Below are positions 8,569-18,300 of a DNA stretch of 64,000 nt, in pieces. The stretch comes from Aquabacterium olei (GTDB lineage Bacteria; Pseudomonadota; Gammaproteobacteria; Burkholderiales; Burkholderiaceae_C). The position numbers and the translations under genes are program-made. The stretch is from contig NZ_CP029211.1 of NCBI RefSeq assembly GCF_003100395.1, positions 186,001 through 250,000 on the forward strand. The letters run 5' to 3'. The notes beneath the pieces were generated by a model. That model was not told the origin of the DNA, did not search any database, and saw nothing but the letters and a program-made list of their open reading frames with translations. Each line of letters opens with the position of its first letter. Within the stretch, counting starts at the first letter, position 1.

Positions 8569-10560
8569 TCAGTAGGGTTGATCCAGCGTGAGCGTCACGT
8601 GCGTGCCGGCCCCGTCGGAGCGCACGTCCAGCCGGGCCCCGATGCGCTCGGCCCGCTCGCGCATGATGCTGATGCCCACGTGGGTGCCGTCCGGCGCGCC
8701 ATTGTCGACGTCGAAGCCGCGGCCGTTGTCGCGCACGGTGATGCGCCAGCGCGGCCGCGCCACCACATCGAGCCAGACCTCGCTGGCCCCGGCATGCTTG
8801 CGCACATTGGACAGCGCTTCCTGCACGATGTGCAGCACCTGGATCTGCACATCGGCTGGCAGTGGCACGCCATCGTCCTGATACTGGAAGTGCGTGCGCA
8901 GGCCCGCCTGGATCTCGAACTTGGACAGCGTCTCGCGCAGGGCCAGGTCGAGCTGGCCGCTGTCGGTGCGCACCCGGAAGTGCAGCAGCAGCTCGCGCAC
9001 ATCGCTGTAGCTTTCCTTGATGCCCGCGTCCAGTTCCGACATGGTCGACTCGACCGCCGCACGGTCCTGCTTGTTCATGGCCGAGCGCAGCAGCGCCATC
9101 TGGATCTTCAGGAAGGCCAGCGACTGGGCAATGGAGTCGTGCAGCTCCTGCGCCAGCAGCTTGCGCTCGCTGGCCACCGCCGACTCGCGGTCCAGCGCGG
9201 CCATGCGCAGACTTTCCATCGCGCCCGCCAGGTGGCTGCCCAGGGCTTCGAACAGGCTGCGGTCTTCCACGCTGAAGGCGGTGTCGCTGCGGTAGAAGAG
9301 CTCGATCTCGCCCAGCAGCCGGTGTTGCAGGTTGAGCGGGATGGTCACCAGCGTGGTGTAGCCCTCTTCGGCGCAGCGGCGCTGGACCTTGGCGGAACCC
9401 GCATCCGCCTTGCGCGCCTCTTCCATGATGGGGATCACGCGCAAGCGGGCCGCCGAGCCGGGCTGCGGCCGGTCTCCGCAGAAACAGGCGCCCGTCAGCA
9501 CGCACTGCTCCTCTTCGGCCAGGATGCGGGGCAGGCTGTCGCTGGCGAGCAGCATGTAGCGGTCGTTGGCCTCGTCCGACCAGCGGATGGCCACCGCATC
9601 GGCGTGGGCGATCAGGCGCATCTTGCGCGCAAAGCCCTCGCCCAACGCCTGCAGCGTGTCGGCCGACGCCACAAAGGTCGACACGTCGTACAGCGCCTTG
9701 AGCCGCGCCTGCTCCTTGCGCAGCTTGCCGGTCTTCTCGGCCACCTTGGCTTCCAGACCGCCGTACAGGGCCCCGAGCCGCTCGGTCATGCGGTTGAAGC
9801 CCTCGGCCAGCTCACCCAGTTCGTCGGCCGCACCGGGCGGCACACGCGCGGCAAAATCACCCTGCTCGACCCGCTGCGCGGCATGGCGCAGGTTGGCAAT
9901 GGGCTCGAGGATGACGACGTGGCTGGCATACAGGATGGCGAGTGCGCTCAGCACGGCCAGCACCATCATCACCAGCTGGAAGGTGTGCAAGGCCACCGTG
10001 CGCGTCTCGAGGCGCTGCTCGATGGACGACACCAGCGCGTCGACCTCGTCCACAAAGGCCTCGACCCGCAGGACAGGATCATGCGGCGCCTGACCGGACA
10101 GGGACTGCAACACCTGAGCCCGCAAGACGCCCCAGCTGTGCTGTACGCGGGCCAGATGGCCCTGCACCTCGTGGTTGCCCGGCACGCTGAGCGGGCGGCG
10201 TGAATCCCCGCTGGTCAGCAGGGCCAGGCTGCCATCCAGCTCGGCCACGCGGCGCATCACACCCTGCAGCGCCTCGGCATCCCGGCCGGCCTGCAGGTCG
10301 CGCACCTGCAGGGCGATCTGGTAGGAGCGCATGCGCATGCGGCCGGCTTCGTTGATGGCCGCAGCGCCGCCTTCCAGCTGCCACGTCACCCACATGGACA
10401 ACCCCACCGTGAACAAGGCCACGGCCAGGAACACGCCCCCGATGGCCGCCAGCTTGCGCGCGAGCGTCAGGTCGGACGAGCGTGACAGTGAGGACCCGGG
10501 GCGATCCAGGCGATCGTGGACGTCGGGAGGCGGTTCTGCAGAAGGAGACACAAGGGCCAT
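8569..10560 (-). CDS. narX: Nitrate/nitrite sensor histidine kinase NarX
   Basis: The 663-residue protein has a transmembrane segment near residue 40, followed by the periplasmic P-box (INEAGRMRMRSYQ), the nitrate-binding signature of NarX/NarQ. After a second membrane segment near 205 come HAMP and a central GAF-like module with a cysteine cluster (CVLTGACFC near 352). The C-terminus is a HisKA_3 domain with ELHDSIAQSL (His near 471) and a HATPase domain (NGRGFDV). It senses nitrate and phosphorylates NarL, whose gene lies just across the divergent region. It lies 12 bases after moaA and 25 before moaD, so the three are probably cotranscribed. Confidence 0.95.
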   Translation of the reverse strand: MALVSPSAEPPPDVHDRLDRPGSSLSRSSDLTLARKLAAIGGVFLAVALFTVGLSMWVTWQLEGGAAAINEAGRMRMRSYQIALQVRDLQAGRDAEALQGVMRRVAELDGSLALLTSGDSRRPLSVPGNHEVQGHLARVQHSWGVLRAQVLQSLSGQAPHDPVLRVEAFVDEVDALVSSIEQRLETRTVALHTFQLVMMVLAVLSALAILYASHVVILEPIANLRHAAQRVEQGDFAARVPPGAADELGELAEGFNRMTERLGALYGGLEAKVAEKTGKLRKEQARLKALYDVSTFVASADTLQALGEGFARKMRLIAHADAVAIRWSDEANDRYMLLASDSLPRILAEEEQCVLTGACFCGDRPQPGSAARLRVIPIMEEARKADAGSAKVQRRCAEEGYTTLVTIPLNLQHRLLGEIELFYRSDTAFSVEDRSLFEALGSHLAGAMESLRMAALDRESAVASERKLLAQELHDSIAQSLAFLKIQMALLRSAMNKQDRAAVESTMSELDAGIKESYSDVRELLLHFRVRTDSGQLDLALRETLSKFEIQAGLRTHFQYQDDGVPLPADVQIQVLHIVQEALSNVRKHAGASEVWLDVVARPRWRITVRDNGRGFDVDNGAPDGTHVGISIMRERAERIGARLDVRSDGAGTHVTLTLDQPY

Positions 10561-10572
10561 GTTGCGCGGTGG

Positions 10573-11556
10573 TCAACCACCGGTCTGGGCCATGAAGCGC
10601 ACGATCTTCTCCGGCCGGTCAGTGAACTCGTGCCGCTCCGGCTTGTGCGCAATGCCATCGAGGATGGCCTGGCGCAGCTCGTCGTCACCCGCGCCGTCAC
10701 GAAGCAAGCGGCCCAGCGGCACCTGGTCATTCTGCCCGAGACACAGATAGAGCGTGCCATCCACCCCCAGGCGCACGCGGTTGCAGGCCGCGCAGAAGTG
10801 CTGGCTCATGGGCGTGATGACCCCGAAGTTCATGCCACTGTGCGGGTCGACCCAGTAGCGTGCTGGCCCCCCGCCCCCGCCACCCGGCAGCTGCGGAATC
10901 AGCCCGATGCGGCGGGCCAGCGCCTCGCCCAGCGCCGTCAGGTCGCGGCCCACGGTGGCCCGGCCGGTGTCCCCCACCGGCATGGGCTCGATCAGGCGCA
11001 GCACCAGCCCGTGCTGGCGCGCATAGGCCACCATGTCTTCCACTTCGTGGTCGTTGACGCCCTGCTGCACCACCATGTTGAGCTTGATGGGCGCAAAGCC
11101 GGCGGCCACCGCCGCGTCGATGCCGCGCAGCACCTCGCTGAGGCAATCGCGCCCGGTGATGCGCGCCATGCAGCCGGAATCCAGGCTGTCGAGGCTGATG
11201 TTGAGGCGGTCGACACCGGCCTGCCGCAGGGGCACCGCCATGCGGTCCAGCCGTGTGGCATTGGTCGAGACGGACAGGTCCTGCAGACCGGGCAGGCGCT
11301 TCAGGCTGGCTGCCAGGGTGTCCACGCCCCGGCGCAGCAACGGCTCGCCGCCGGTCAGCCGCACACGGCGCACACCCAGATCGACGAACAGGCCGACCAG
11401 GCGCTGCATCTCGTCCAGTGTCATCCAGTGGGCCGGTTCCTCGAAGCCCTTGAAGGACTTGGGCAGGCAGTAGGTGCAGCGCAGGTCGCAGCGGTCCGTG
11501 ATCGACACCCGGAGATAGTCGATCACGCGTTGGTACGGGTCGATGAGGGTGGGCAT
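10573..11556 (-). CDS. moaA: GTP 3',8-cyclase MoaA (radical SAM, molybdenum cofactor)
   Basis: MoaA carries out the first step of molybdenum cofactor synthesis, rearranging GTP to the 3',8-cyclo intermediate. The radical-SAM cluster motif is CDLRCTYC. The C-terminal cluster that binds GTP is visible as FCAACNRVRLGVDGTLYLC. The GGEPLLR motif is also present. I take the ATG at 11554-11556 (MPTLIDPYQRVIDYLR); an upstream ATG at 11583 would add nine residues. The length of 327 aa is normal. It heads the leftward moaA-narX-moaD group, a dedicated cofactor gene placed beside the nitrate reductase, as in several pseudomonads. Confidence 0.95.
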   Translation of the reverse strand: MPTLIDPYQRVIDYLRVSITDRCDLRCTYCLPKSFKGFEEPAHWMTLDEMQRLVGLFVDLGVRRVRLTGGEPLLRRGVDTLAASLKRLPGLQDLSVSTNATRLDRMAVPLRQAGVDRLNISLDSLDSGCMARITGRDCLSEVLRGIDAAVAAGFAPIKLNMVVQQGVNDHEVEDMVAYARQHGLVLRLIEPMPVGDTGRATVGRDLTALGEALARRIGLIPQLPGGGGGGPARYWVDPHSGMNFGVITPMSQHFCAACNRVRLGVDGTLYLCLGQNDQVPLGRLLRDGAGDDELRQAILDGIAHKPERHEFTDRPEKIVRFMAQTGG

Positions 11557-11743
11557 GACAGCGGACGGCAAGGCAGTGAGCATCGTGGCCTGGCCAGTCT
11601 AAGGAAGCACGCAGGCGCTGACCATCCTTCTGTAGCAGTAGTCCCCCCGGATCGGCCGCCCGGCGCACCCGTACCCTGCACAGGTCGAACCACATGCCGG
11701 ACAATCGGGCGCTTTGTCGCTGCCCTCTTCCCCCGGAGCTGCC

Positions 11744-12466
11744 ATGCCCATCCGACTGCTGGTGGTCGACGACCACACCCTCTTTCGCCGCGGCCTGATC
11801 GCGTTGCTCGGTCAGTTCAGCGAACTGGAGATCGTGGCCGAAGCCGGCGACGCCGGCGAGGCGCTGCGCCACATCCAGACCCACCAGCCCGACGTGGTGC
11901 TGCTGGACAACCACCTGCCCGGCGTGCACGGCATCGACGCCCTCCCCCAGCTGCTGGCCCACCAGCCGGCGCCGCGGGTGCTGATGCTCACCGTCAGCGA
12001 AGACGCCGATGACCTCGCCACGGCCCTCTCACGCGGGGCCAGCGGCTACCTGCTCAAGACCGTGGAGGGCGACGACCTGGTCGACGCCATCCGCCGCGTG
12101 CACCGGGGCGAATCGGCCGTCTCGCCGGAAATGACGGGCAAGCTCGTCGCCGCCTACCGCCAGGCGGTGCAGCAATCGCCGCAATCGCCGGGCGTGGCGG
12201 CCGAGGCGCCGCCCCCCGCTGCCACGCCCACGGCGGCCGATCGGGCCACCGAAGCCACACCCCATCCGCTGGCCAAGCTCTCACCGCGCGAGCGCGACAT
12301 CCTGCGCGAGATCGCCCGCGGTGCGAGCAACAAGGAGATCGGCCGCAAGCTCGACATTGCCGAGACCACGGTGAAGATTCACGTGCAGCACATCCTGCGC
12401 AAGCTGAACCTGACCTCACGGGTCCAGGCCGCGGTGCTGGCTTCATCTGATCCAGATCAAACCTGA
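11744..12466 (+). CDS. narL: Nitrate/nitrite response regulator NarL
   Basis: The start is the ATG at 11744 (MPIRLLVVDDH), preceded by GGAG. Residues 1-120 form a receiver with DD near 9-10, Asp in VVLLDNHLPG and Lys in YLLKTVEGDDL. After a proline/alanine-rich linker, a LuxR-type helix-turn-helix (LSPRERDILREIARGASNKEIG, then TVKIHVQHILRKL) ends the 240-residue protein. It is the partner of NarX and probably activates the narK1K2GHJI operon just downstream. The last bases of this gene contain the FNR-type box that precedes narK1, so narL and narK1 may also be partly cotranscribed. Confidence 0.94.
   Translation: MPIRLLVVDDHTLFRRGLIALLGQFSELEIVAEAGDAGEALRHIQTHQPDVVLLDNHLPGVHGIDALPQLLAHQPAPRVLMLTVSEDADDLATALSRGASGYLLKTVEGDDLVDAIRRVHRGESAVSPEMTGKLVAAYRQAVQQSPQSPGVAAEAPPPAATPTAADRATEATPHPLAKLSPRERDILREIARGASNKEIGRKLDIAETTVKIHVQHILRKLNLTSRVQAAVLASSDPDQT
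12447..12460 (+). promoter_or_regulatory. FNR/Dnr-type box upstream of narK1
   Basis: CTGATCCAGATCAA matches the FNR consensus TTGAT-N4-ATCAA at nine of ten defined positions. It lies inside the last codons of narL, with its centre about 113 bases before the narK1 ATG. With the usual -41.5 placement, transcription would start near 12495. It fits anaerobic control of the nar operon by an FNR/ANR-type protein. Confidence 0.65.
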
Positions 12467-12566
12467 CCGCCGGACTACTCCGATCGAACGACCCCACCTG
12501 ATCCACAGAAGGATACCGATGTTCGCCTGATATTCCGACACTGCCGACATGGAAAAGGAGTCGACC

Positions 12567-13835
12567 ATGTCGAGCAGTAACAGGAGGGCCATCTCGGTTC
12601 TTGTCGTGAGCACACTCGCCTTCACGGTGTGCTTCATGGTGTGGATGATGTTCGGGGTCATCGGGATCCCGCTGAAGAAGCAGCTGGGTCTGTCGGCCAC
12701 GCAGTTCGGTCTGCTGACCGCCACGCCCGTTCTCACTGGCTCGCTCGTGCGCGTGCCGCTGGGCATCTGGACCGACCGCTTCGGTGGCCGCATCGTGCTG
12801 TTCATCACGATGCTGGCCTGTGTCGTGCCCATCTGGCTGATGGCCTATGCCACCGAATACTGGCACTTCCTGGTGCTGGGCCTGTTCGTCGGTCTGGCCG
12901 GGGGCTCGTTCTCGGTCGGCACGCCGTACGTGGCCCGTTGGTTCCCCAAGAACCAGCAAGGCTTTGCGATGGGCGTGTTCGGCGCCGGCAACTCGGGTGC
13001 GGCCGTCAACAAGTTCGTCGCGCCCGTCATCGTGGTGGCCCTGGGCTGGACGATGGTGCCGCAGGTGTACGCGGCCGTCATGCTGGGCACCGCGCTCCTC
13101 TTCTGGTTCGGCAGCGCGCATGACCCGGCCCACCTGGTGCCGCCCTCCAAGGGAGGCTTTGCTGCGCAACTCAAGGCCCTGAAGGACCCGCGCGTGCTCA
13201 AGTACTGCCAGTACTACAGCATCGTGTTCGGCGGCTATGTGGGCCTGTCGCTGTGGATGGTGCAGTACTACGTCGGCGAGTTCGGCCTGGACCTGCGCGT
13301 CGCCGCCCTGCTGGCCGCGTGCTTCTCGCTGCCCGGCGGTGTGCTGCGCGCCATCGGCGGCTGGCTGTCCGACAAGCACGGCGCGCACAAGGTGACCTGG
13401 TGGGTGATGTGGGTGAGCTGGATCTGCCTGTTCCTGCTGAGCTACCCGCAGACCGACTTCACCATTCAGACCCTCAACGGCCCGCAGACCTTCCACATCG
13501 GCCTGAACGTCTACACCTTCACCGCGCTGATGTTCATCCTGGGCATTGCCTGGGCCTTCGGCAAGGCCAGCGTCTTCAAGTACATCAGCAACGACTACCC
13601 CCAGAACATCGGCGCCATCAGCGGCATCGTCGGGCTGGCCGGCGGCATGGGCGGCTTCATCCTGCCCATCCTCTTCGGCTACCTGCTCGACCTCACCGGT
13701 GTCCGCTCCAGCGCCTTCATGCTGCTCTACGGGGTGGTGTGGGTCTCGCTGATCTGGATGTACCTGACCGAAGTGCGCACCCGCGACGTGCTGGGTGGCG
13801 AACCGCAAGGCGCCGTTGCCGGCAGCCGCTCCTGA
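12567..13835 (+). CDS. narK1: Nitrate transporter NarK1 (MFS, nitrate/proton symporter type)
   Basis: I choose the ATG at 12567 (MSSSNRRAISVLVVS) because an AAAGGAG ribosome binding site sits directly before it. The ATG at 12549 would place that site inside the coding region. The 422-residue protein is a 12-helix MFS transporter with the nitrate/nitrite porter pattern: FVGLAGGSFSVGTPYVARWFP and GVFGAGNSGAAVN in the first half, GLAGGMGGFILP in the second. First position in a narK1-narK2 pair is typical of the NarK1 type, thought to import nitrate with protons. It is 24 bases upstream of narK2. Confidence 0.92.
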   Translation: MSSSNRRAISVLVVSTLAFTVCFMVWMMFGVIGIPLKKQLGLSATQFGLLTATPVLTGSLVRVPLGIWTDRFGGRIVLFITMLACVVPIWLMAYATEYWHFLVLGLFVGLAGGSFSVGTPYVARWFPKNQQGFAMGVFGAGNSGAAVNKFVAPVIVVALGWTMVPQVYAAVMLGTALLFWFGSAHDPAHLVPPSKGGFAAQLKALKDPRVLKYCQYYSIVFGGYVGLSLWMVQYYVGEFGLDLRVAALLAACFSLPGGVLRAIGGWLSDKHGAHKVTWWVMWVSWICLFLLSYPQTDFTIQTLNGPQTFHIGLNVYTFTALMFILGIAWAFGKASVFKYISNDYPQNIGAISGIVGLAGGMGGFILPILFGYLLDLTGVRSSAFMLLYGVVWVSLIWMYLTEVRTRDVLGGEPQGAVAGSRS

Positions 13836-13859
13836 TTTCTCCTGAACAAGGACCACACC

Positions 13860-15314
13860 ATGGCCATCCATGCAAGCACGGCGGGCGCCAAGCCCCGCCC
13901 GGGCTCCACGCTGACCGTCTGGACGCCCGAAGACAAGGCCTTCTGGGCCTCACAGGGCCAGGCAATCGCCAAGCTCAACCTCTGGATCTCGGTGCCCGCA
14001 CTGTTCCTGGCCTTCGCGGTCTGGCAGCTGTGGAGCGTCGTGGCAGTGAACCTGCCGCAGATGGGCTTCCAGTACTCCACCAACCAGCTGTTCTGGCTGG
14101 CCGCGGCCCCGGCGCTGTCGGGCGCCACGCTGCGCATCTTCTACTCCTTCATGGTGCCGGTGTTCGGTGGTCGCCGCTGGACGGCCATCTCGACCGCCTC
14201 GCTGCTGATCCCCGCCATCGGCATCGGCGTGGCCGTGCAGGACCCGACCACGCCCTACCCGACCATGCTGATCCTGGCGCTGCTGTGCGGCCTGGGCGGC
14301 GGCAACTTCTCGTCGTCGATGGCCAACATCAGCTTCTTCTTCCCGAAGGAGCGCAAGGGCTCGGCCCTCGGCGTCAACGCTGGCCTGGGCAACCTGGGCG
14401 TGTCGGTGGTGCAGTTCCTGAGCCCCATCATCATCTCGGTGGGCGTGTTCGGGGTGTTCGGCGGTGACTCGCAGCACATTGTCAACAAGGCCGGCCAGCA
14501 GGTCGAGGTGTGGGCGCAGAACGCCGCCTTCGTCTGGGTGCCCTGGATCGTCATCGCGGCGCTCGCATCGTGGTTCTTCATGAACGACATCGCCGATGCC
14601 AAGGCCTCGTTCGCCACGCAGGCGGCCATCTTCCGCAACAAGCACAACTGGCTGATGTGCGTGCTGTACCTCGGCACCTTCGGCTCCTTCATCGGCTACG
14701 CCGCGGGCTTTCCGCTGCTGATCAAGTCGCAGTTCAAGGACGTGAACCCGCTGGCCTACGCCTGGATCGGCCCGCTCGTCGGCGCGCTGATCCGCCCGGT
14801 GGGGGGCTGGCTGGCCGACAAGCTCGGCGGTGCCCGCGTCACCTTCTGGAACTTCATCGTGATGGCGGCGGCCGTGGTGGGCGTGCTGTGCTTCCTGCCC
14901 AAGACCACCGGCAGCGCCTGGGCCTTGCCCTTCGGCCCGCATGACGGCAGCTTCATCGGCTTCTTCCTGATGTTCCTGGTGCTGTTCCTGACCACGGGCA
15001 TCGGCAACGGTTCGACCTTCCGGATGATCCCGGTGATCTTCCTGAACCTGAAGACCCGCCGCGTGCCCCGCAACGACGAGGTGGCCCAGGCTGCTGCCCT
15101 GAAGGAAGCCAACACCGAAGCCGCTGCCGTGCTGGGCTTCACCGCGGCGTTCGCAGCCTACGGCGGCTTCTTCATCCCCAAGAGCTACGGCTCGGCCATC
15201 GCCGCCACCGGCGGCCCCGAGCTCGCCCTGGTTGCCTTCATCGCCTTCTACGTGCTGTGCATCGGTCTGACCTGGTGGTACTACGCCCGCCGCGACGCCG
15301 AACTGCCCTGCTGA
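13860..15314 (+). CDS. narK2: Nitrate/nitrite antiporter NarK2 (MFS)
   Basis: The 484-residue MFS protein begins MAIHASTAGAKPRPG, has 12 predicted membrane helices, and carries the nitrate-signature glycine-rich stretches GLGGGNFSSSMANISFFFP and GVNAGLGNLGVS. The second narK of a pair is usually the nitrate-in/nitrite-out exchanger that works once NarG produces nitrite in the cytoplasm. It is 24 bases after narK1 and 30 before narG, clearly in one operon. A long antisense open frame across this region is a codon-usage shadow. Confidence 0.92.
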   Translation: MAIHASTAGAKPRPGSTLTVWTPEDKAFWASQGQAIAKLNLWISVPALFLAFAVWQLWSVVAVNLPQMGFQYSTNQLFWLAAAPALSGATLRIFYSFMVPVFGGRRWTAISTASLLIPAIGIGVAVQDPTTPYPTMLILALLCGLGGGNFSSSMANISFFFPKERKGSALGVNAGLGNLGVSVVQFLSPIIISVGVFGVFGGDSQHIVNKAGQQVEVWAQNAAFVWVPWIVIAALASWFFMNDIADAKASFATQAAIFRNKHNWLMCVLYLGTFGSFIGYAAGFPLLIKSQFKDVNPLAYAWIGPLVGALIRPVGGWLADKLGGARVTFWNFIVMAAAVVGVLCFLPKTTGSAWALPFGPHDGSFIGFFLMFLVLFLTTGIGNGSTFRMIPVIFLNLKTRRVPRNDEVAQAAALKEANTEAAAVLGFTAAFAAYGGFFIPKSYGSAIAATGGPELALVAFIAFYVLCIGLTWWYYARRDAELPC

Positions 15315-15344
15315 TCCCCCTTCTTCTCCAAAAGAGCCAAGAAC

Positions 15345-18300
15345 ATGAGCCACTTTCTGGACCGACTGACCTTCTTCTCGCAAGCGAAGGAAGGCTTTGC
15401 CGACGGCCACGGCGTCACCACGGGCGAAGACCGCACCTGGGAAGACGCCTACCGTCATCGCTGGCAGCACGACAAGATCGTGCGCTCCACCCACGGCGTG
15501 AACTGCACGGGCTCCTGCTCGTGGAAGGTGTACGTCAAGGGCGGCATCGTCACCTGGGAAACCCAGCAGACGGACTACCCGCGCACCCGCCCGGACCTGC
15601 CCAACCACGAACCCCGTGGCTGCGCCCGCGGCGCCTCGTACAGCTGGTACCTCTACAGCGCCAACCGGGTCAAGCACCCGATGGTGCGCGGTGAGCTGCT
15701 CAAGCAGTGGCGTGCTGCCCGCACCGTGGCCAAGACCCCGGTCGACGCCTGGGCGACGCTGATGGCCAACGAAGAGACCCGCCGCAGCTGGCAGAAGCAG
15801 CGCGGCCTGGGCGGCTTCGTGCGCACCACCTGGGACGAGGTCAACGAGATCATCGCCTCGGCCAACGTCTACACCATCAAGCAGCACGGCCCCGACCGCA
15901 TCATCGGCTTCTCGCCGATTCCCGCGATGTCGATGGTGTCGTATGCCGCCGGCAGCCGGTATCTCAGCCTGATCGGCGGCGTGTGCATGTCGTTCTACGA
16001 CTGGTACTGCGACCTGCCGCCGGCCAGCCCGCAGATCTGGGGTGAACAGACCGACGTGCCCGAATCGGCCGACTGGTACAACTCGAACTACATCATCGCC
16101 TGGGGCTCCAACGTGCCCCAGACCCGCACGCCCGACGCCCACTTCTTCACCGAGGTGCGCTACAAGGGCGCGAAGACCGTGGCCGTCACGCCCGACTACT
16201 CTGAAGTCGCCAAGCTGGCCGACATCTGGATGCACCCCAAGCAGGGCACCGACGCGGCCGTGGCCATGGCCATGGGCCACACCATCCTGCGCGAGTTCTA
16301 CGTCGAGAAGCGCAGCGCCTATTTCGACGACTACGCCCGCCGCTACACCGACCTGCCGATGCTGGTGATGCTCAAGGAGCAAGACACCCCCGCCGGCAAG
16401 GCCCTGGTGCCGCACCGCTACCTGCGCGCCAGCGACATGAACAGCGCGGCAGCCCAGAGCAACAACCCCGAGTGGAAGACGCTCGCCTACGACGGCGAAG
16501 GCCGTGTCGTGGTGCCGCAGGGCTCGATCGGTTTCCGCTGGGGCGCCGAAGGCCGCGCCGACCAGGGCCAATGGAACCTGGAAGCCAAGGAGGCGACCGA
16601 AGGCCGCGAGGTCAAGCTCAAGCTGTCGGTACTGGAAGACGAACACCACGCCGAGACGCAAAAGGCGGACATCCAGGCGGTGGCCTTCCCCTACTTCGGC
16701 GGCATCGATTCGCCCGGCTTCCCGAGCAACAAGCAGGGTGACGTGCTGCTGCGCAACGTGCCGATGCAGCGCATCACCGTGCAGGAAGGCGGCCAGCCGC
16801 GCGACGTGTGGGTCGCCACGGTGTACGACCTGCAGCTGGCCAGCTACGGTGTGTTCCGTGGCCTGACAGACCGCAACGACCAACTGGTCGACAACGGTGC
16901 GCAGAGCCTGGACGACAACGTGCCCTACACGCCGGCCTGGCAGGAGCAGATCACCGGCACGCCGCGTGACCAGGTGCTGACCGTGGCCCGCCAGTTCGCC
17001 GACAACGCCGACAAGACCAAGGGCAAGTCCATGGTCATCATCGGCGCGGCCATGAACCACTGGTACCACTGCGACATGAACTACCGCGGCATCATCAACA
17101 TGCTGATGATGTGCGGCTGCATCGGCCAGTCCGGTGGCGGCTGGGCTCACTACGTGGGCCAGGAAAAGCTGCGCCCGCAGACCGGCTGGACGGCGCTGGC
17201 CTTCGCACTCGACTGGTCGCGTCCGCCGCGCCAGCAGAACTCCACCAGCTTCTTCTATGCGCACACCGACCAGTGGCGCTATGAAAAGCTGGGCGTGGAA
17301 GAGGTGCTCTCGCCGCTGGCCGACAAGTCGCAGTTCGGCGGCAGCATGATCGACTACAACGTGCGCGCCGAGCGCATGGGCTGGCTGCCTTCCGCCCCGC
17401 AACTGCAGACCAACCCGCTGCAGGTGGTGAAGGACGCCGCTGCCGCCGGCCTGGATCCGAAGGATCACGTGGTGAGCGGGCTCAAGAACGGCTCGCTCAA
17501 GCTCTCGTGCCACGACCCGGATCACCCCGCCAACTGGCCGCGCAACATGTTCGTGTGGCGCTCCAACATCCTGGGCTCGTCGGGCAAGGGGCACGAGTAC
17601 TTCCTCAAGCACCTGCTGGGCACCACCCACGGCGTGCAGGGCAAGGACCTGGGTGCCGATGAGGCCAAGCCGACCGAAGTGGTCTGGCACGACCAGGCCC
17701 CCGAAGGCAAGCTCGACCTGCTGGTGACGCTCGACTTCCGCATGAGCACCACCTGTCTGTACTCGGACATCGTGCTGCCGACCGCCACCTGGTACGAGAA
17801 GAACGACCTCAACACCAGCGACATGCACCCCTTCATCCACCCGCTGTCCACCGCGGTGGACCCGGCGTGGGAAGCCCGCTCGGACTGGGACATCTACAAG
17901 GGCTTCGCGAAGAAATTCAGCGAAGTCTGCGTGGGCCACCTGGGCGTCGAGAAGGAAGTGGTGATGACGCCGCTGATGCACGACACCCCGGCCGAAATGG
18001 CCCAGCCCTTCGGCGTGCAGGACTGGAAGCGCGGCGAGATCGACCTGCTGCCGGGCAAGACCGCCCCGCAGATCACCGTGGTCGAGCGCGACTACCCGAA
18101 CACCTACAAGCGCTTCACGTCGCTCGGCCCCTTGATGAACAAGCTGGGCAACGGTGGCAAGGGCATCGGCTGGAACACGCAGGACGAAGTGCACCAGCTG
18201 GGTGAGCTCAACGGCATCGTGCGCGAAGAAGGCGTCAGCAAGGGCATGCCGAAGATCGAGACCGACATCGACGCCGCCGAGGTGGTGATGATGCTGGCCC

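Noticed and set aside
12486..12520. TACYNMT-like heptamers (for example TACCGAT at 12514) as NarL sites before narK1
   Set aside because: Single heptamers of low information occur often by chance. No clear 7-2-7 or clustered arrangement was found, so no NarL site is listed.
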